From Acidobacteriota bacterium (GTDB taxonomy: Bacteria > Acidobacteriota > JAAYUB01): 53,316 bases of DNA. Numbering within the stretch: position 1 is the stretch's first letter; every line of letters starts with the position of its first letter. Under the pieces are notes generated by a model, which worked only from the letters and a program-made list of their open reading frames with translations, made no database searches and was not told the DNA's origin. Where the stretch lies: the NCBI GenBank assembly GCA_029565065.1, contig JAKQOW010000137.1:1-53316 (forward strand). Reading direction: 5' to 3'. Below are positions 53,225 through 53,316 of this stretch, one piece after another. The translations under genes and the position numbers were made by a program.

Positions 53225-53258
53225 GCGTTGCCCCTCCCCCTCGGGGGAGGGGCAACGC
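53225..53258 (+). terminator. Perfect 16-bp hairpin inside the IS after the transposase
   Basis: Arms GCGTTGCCCCTCCCCC (53225-53240) and GGGGGAGGGGCAACGC (53243-53258) are perfectly complementary around TC. No T tract follows. It probably blocks read-through or shields the transposase mRNA, or forms part of the transposon end. Confidence 0.55.
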
Positions 53259-53286
53259 CAGGAGAAGCCTTGGAGTTACCCCCTAC

Positions 53287-53313
53287 CTTTTTGCAGAAGA
53301 TACTTGACACAAC
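53287..53313 (-). repeat. IS256 right terminal inverted repeat
   Basis: On the minus strand it begins GTTGTGTCAAG and ends TTCTGCAAAAAG, matching the left repeat except for a handful of central bases. The window ends 3 bases beyond it. Confidence 0.85.
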
Positions 53314-53316
53314 TTT

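Larger units (their letters stand above)
51915..53313 (+). mobile_element. IS256-family insertion sequence, complete
   Basis: A 1399-base element with one transposase gene and imperfect 27-base terminal inverted repeats. Its size and gene type fit IS256 (1.3-1.5 kb). IS256 elements usually leave 8-bp target duplications. The left flank is known but only three bases remain to the right, and these (TTT) do not match GTC at the start of the left 8-mer, so no duplication is seen. It is the last element in the window. Confidence 0.88.

Noticed and set aside
51907..53316. 8-bp target-site duplication around the IS256 element
   Set aside because: Only three bases remain on the right (TTT) and they do not match the left flank GTCTCCCG; the claim cannot be supported.

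Overview
The window is a GC-rich (clearly above 60% by eye) bacterial chromosome segment carrying mostly housekeeping genes, with two repeat-rich accessory patches at its edges. Gene content (complex I nuoJKLMN, yceD-rpmF-plsX-fab cluster with etfBA, class A PBP, PilT, scpAB, several exported or zinc-ribbon/RDD proteins) and canonical sigma70-type promoters suggest a Gram-negative heterotroph. Acidobacteriota or a neighbouring phylum is my best guess, but nothing here fixes the taxonomy. Both ends look like sequence edges: a gene is cut at base 1, and the right end falls 3 bases outside an insertion-sequence terminal repeat.

Layout. 1-1426: C-terminal part of a SUMF1/FGE-fold protein. 1427-2042: tandem array of 150/175-bp units built from two alternating hairpins. 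2043-3398 (-): NtrC-like regulator whose receiver and AAA+ signature residues are nearly all degenerate. 3651-9495 (-): nuoJKLMN, the membrane half of complex I without nuoA-I. 9653-15558 (+): an Ig-like hypothetical protein, argS, two small exported proteins, der, an IHF/HU protein and a MerR-type regulator. 15639-18303 (+): tRNA-Pro(GGG), surE, pcm, tRNA-Pro(CGG), acyP, apt, tRNA-Arg(CCT), each tRNA lying directly upstream of a protein gene. 18339-27978 (+): TPR membrane protein, yceD, rpmF, plsX, acyl-CoA dehydrogenase (in the usual fabH position), fabD, fabG, acpP, fabF, etfB, etfA, Mla-type ABC ATPase. 27985-31789 (-): zinc-ribbon/GYF/RDD membrane protein and an exported coiled-coil protein. 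31869-32486 (+): ribA. 32552-42214 (-): an operon running mutS, tadA, class A PBP, a 1272-residue orphan P-loop ATPase, and a small exported protein. 42539 (+): RRM protein with a clear promoter and terminator. 43093-44196 (-): pilT. 44286-51397 (+): acyl-CoA dehydrogenase, M50 protease, scpA (with a long repetitive N-terminal extension), scpB, rluB, hisC, cmk, ribE. 51398-51914: non-coding patch with AT-rich simple repeats and a second hairpin cluster. 51915-53313: a complete IS256-family element.

How the genes work together. Fatty-acid and phospholipid synthesis (plsX, fabDGF, acpP) is physically joined to acyl-CoA oxidation (acyl-CoA dehydrogenase plus its electron acceptor ETF). Translation and ribosome-assembly genes (argS, der, rpmF, rluB, tRNAs) surround it. 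Envelope genes (PBP, ABC ATPase, M50 protease, exported proteins) and chromosome segregation genes (scpAB) fill the rest. The least ordinary items are the degenerate regulator, the orphan ATPase, the REP-like hairpin arrays, the fabH-to-dehydrogenase replacement and the tRNA-led mRNAs.
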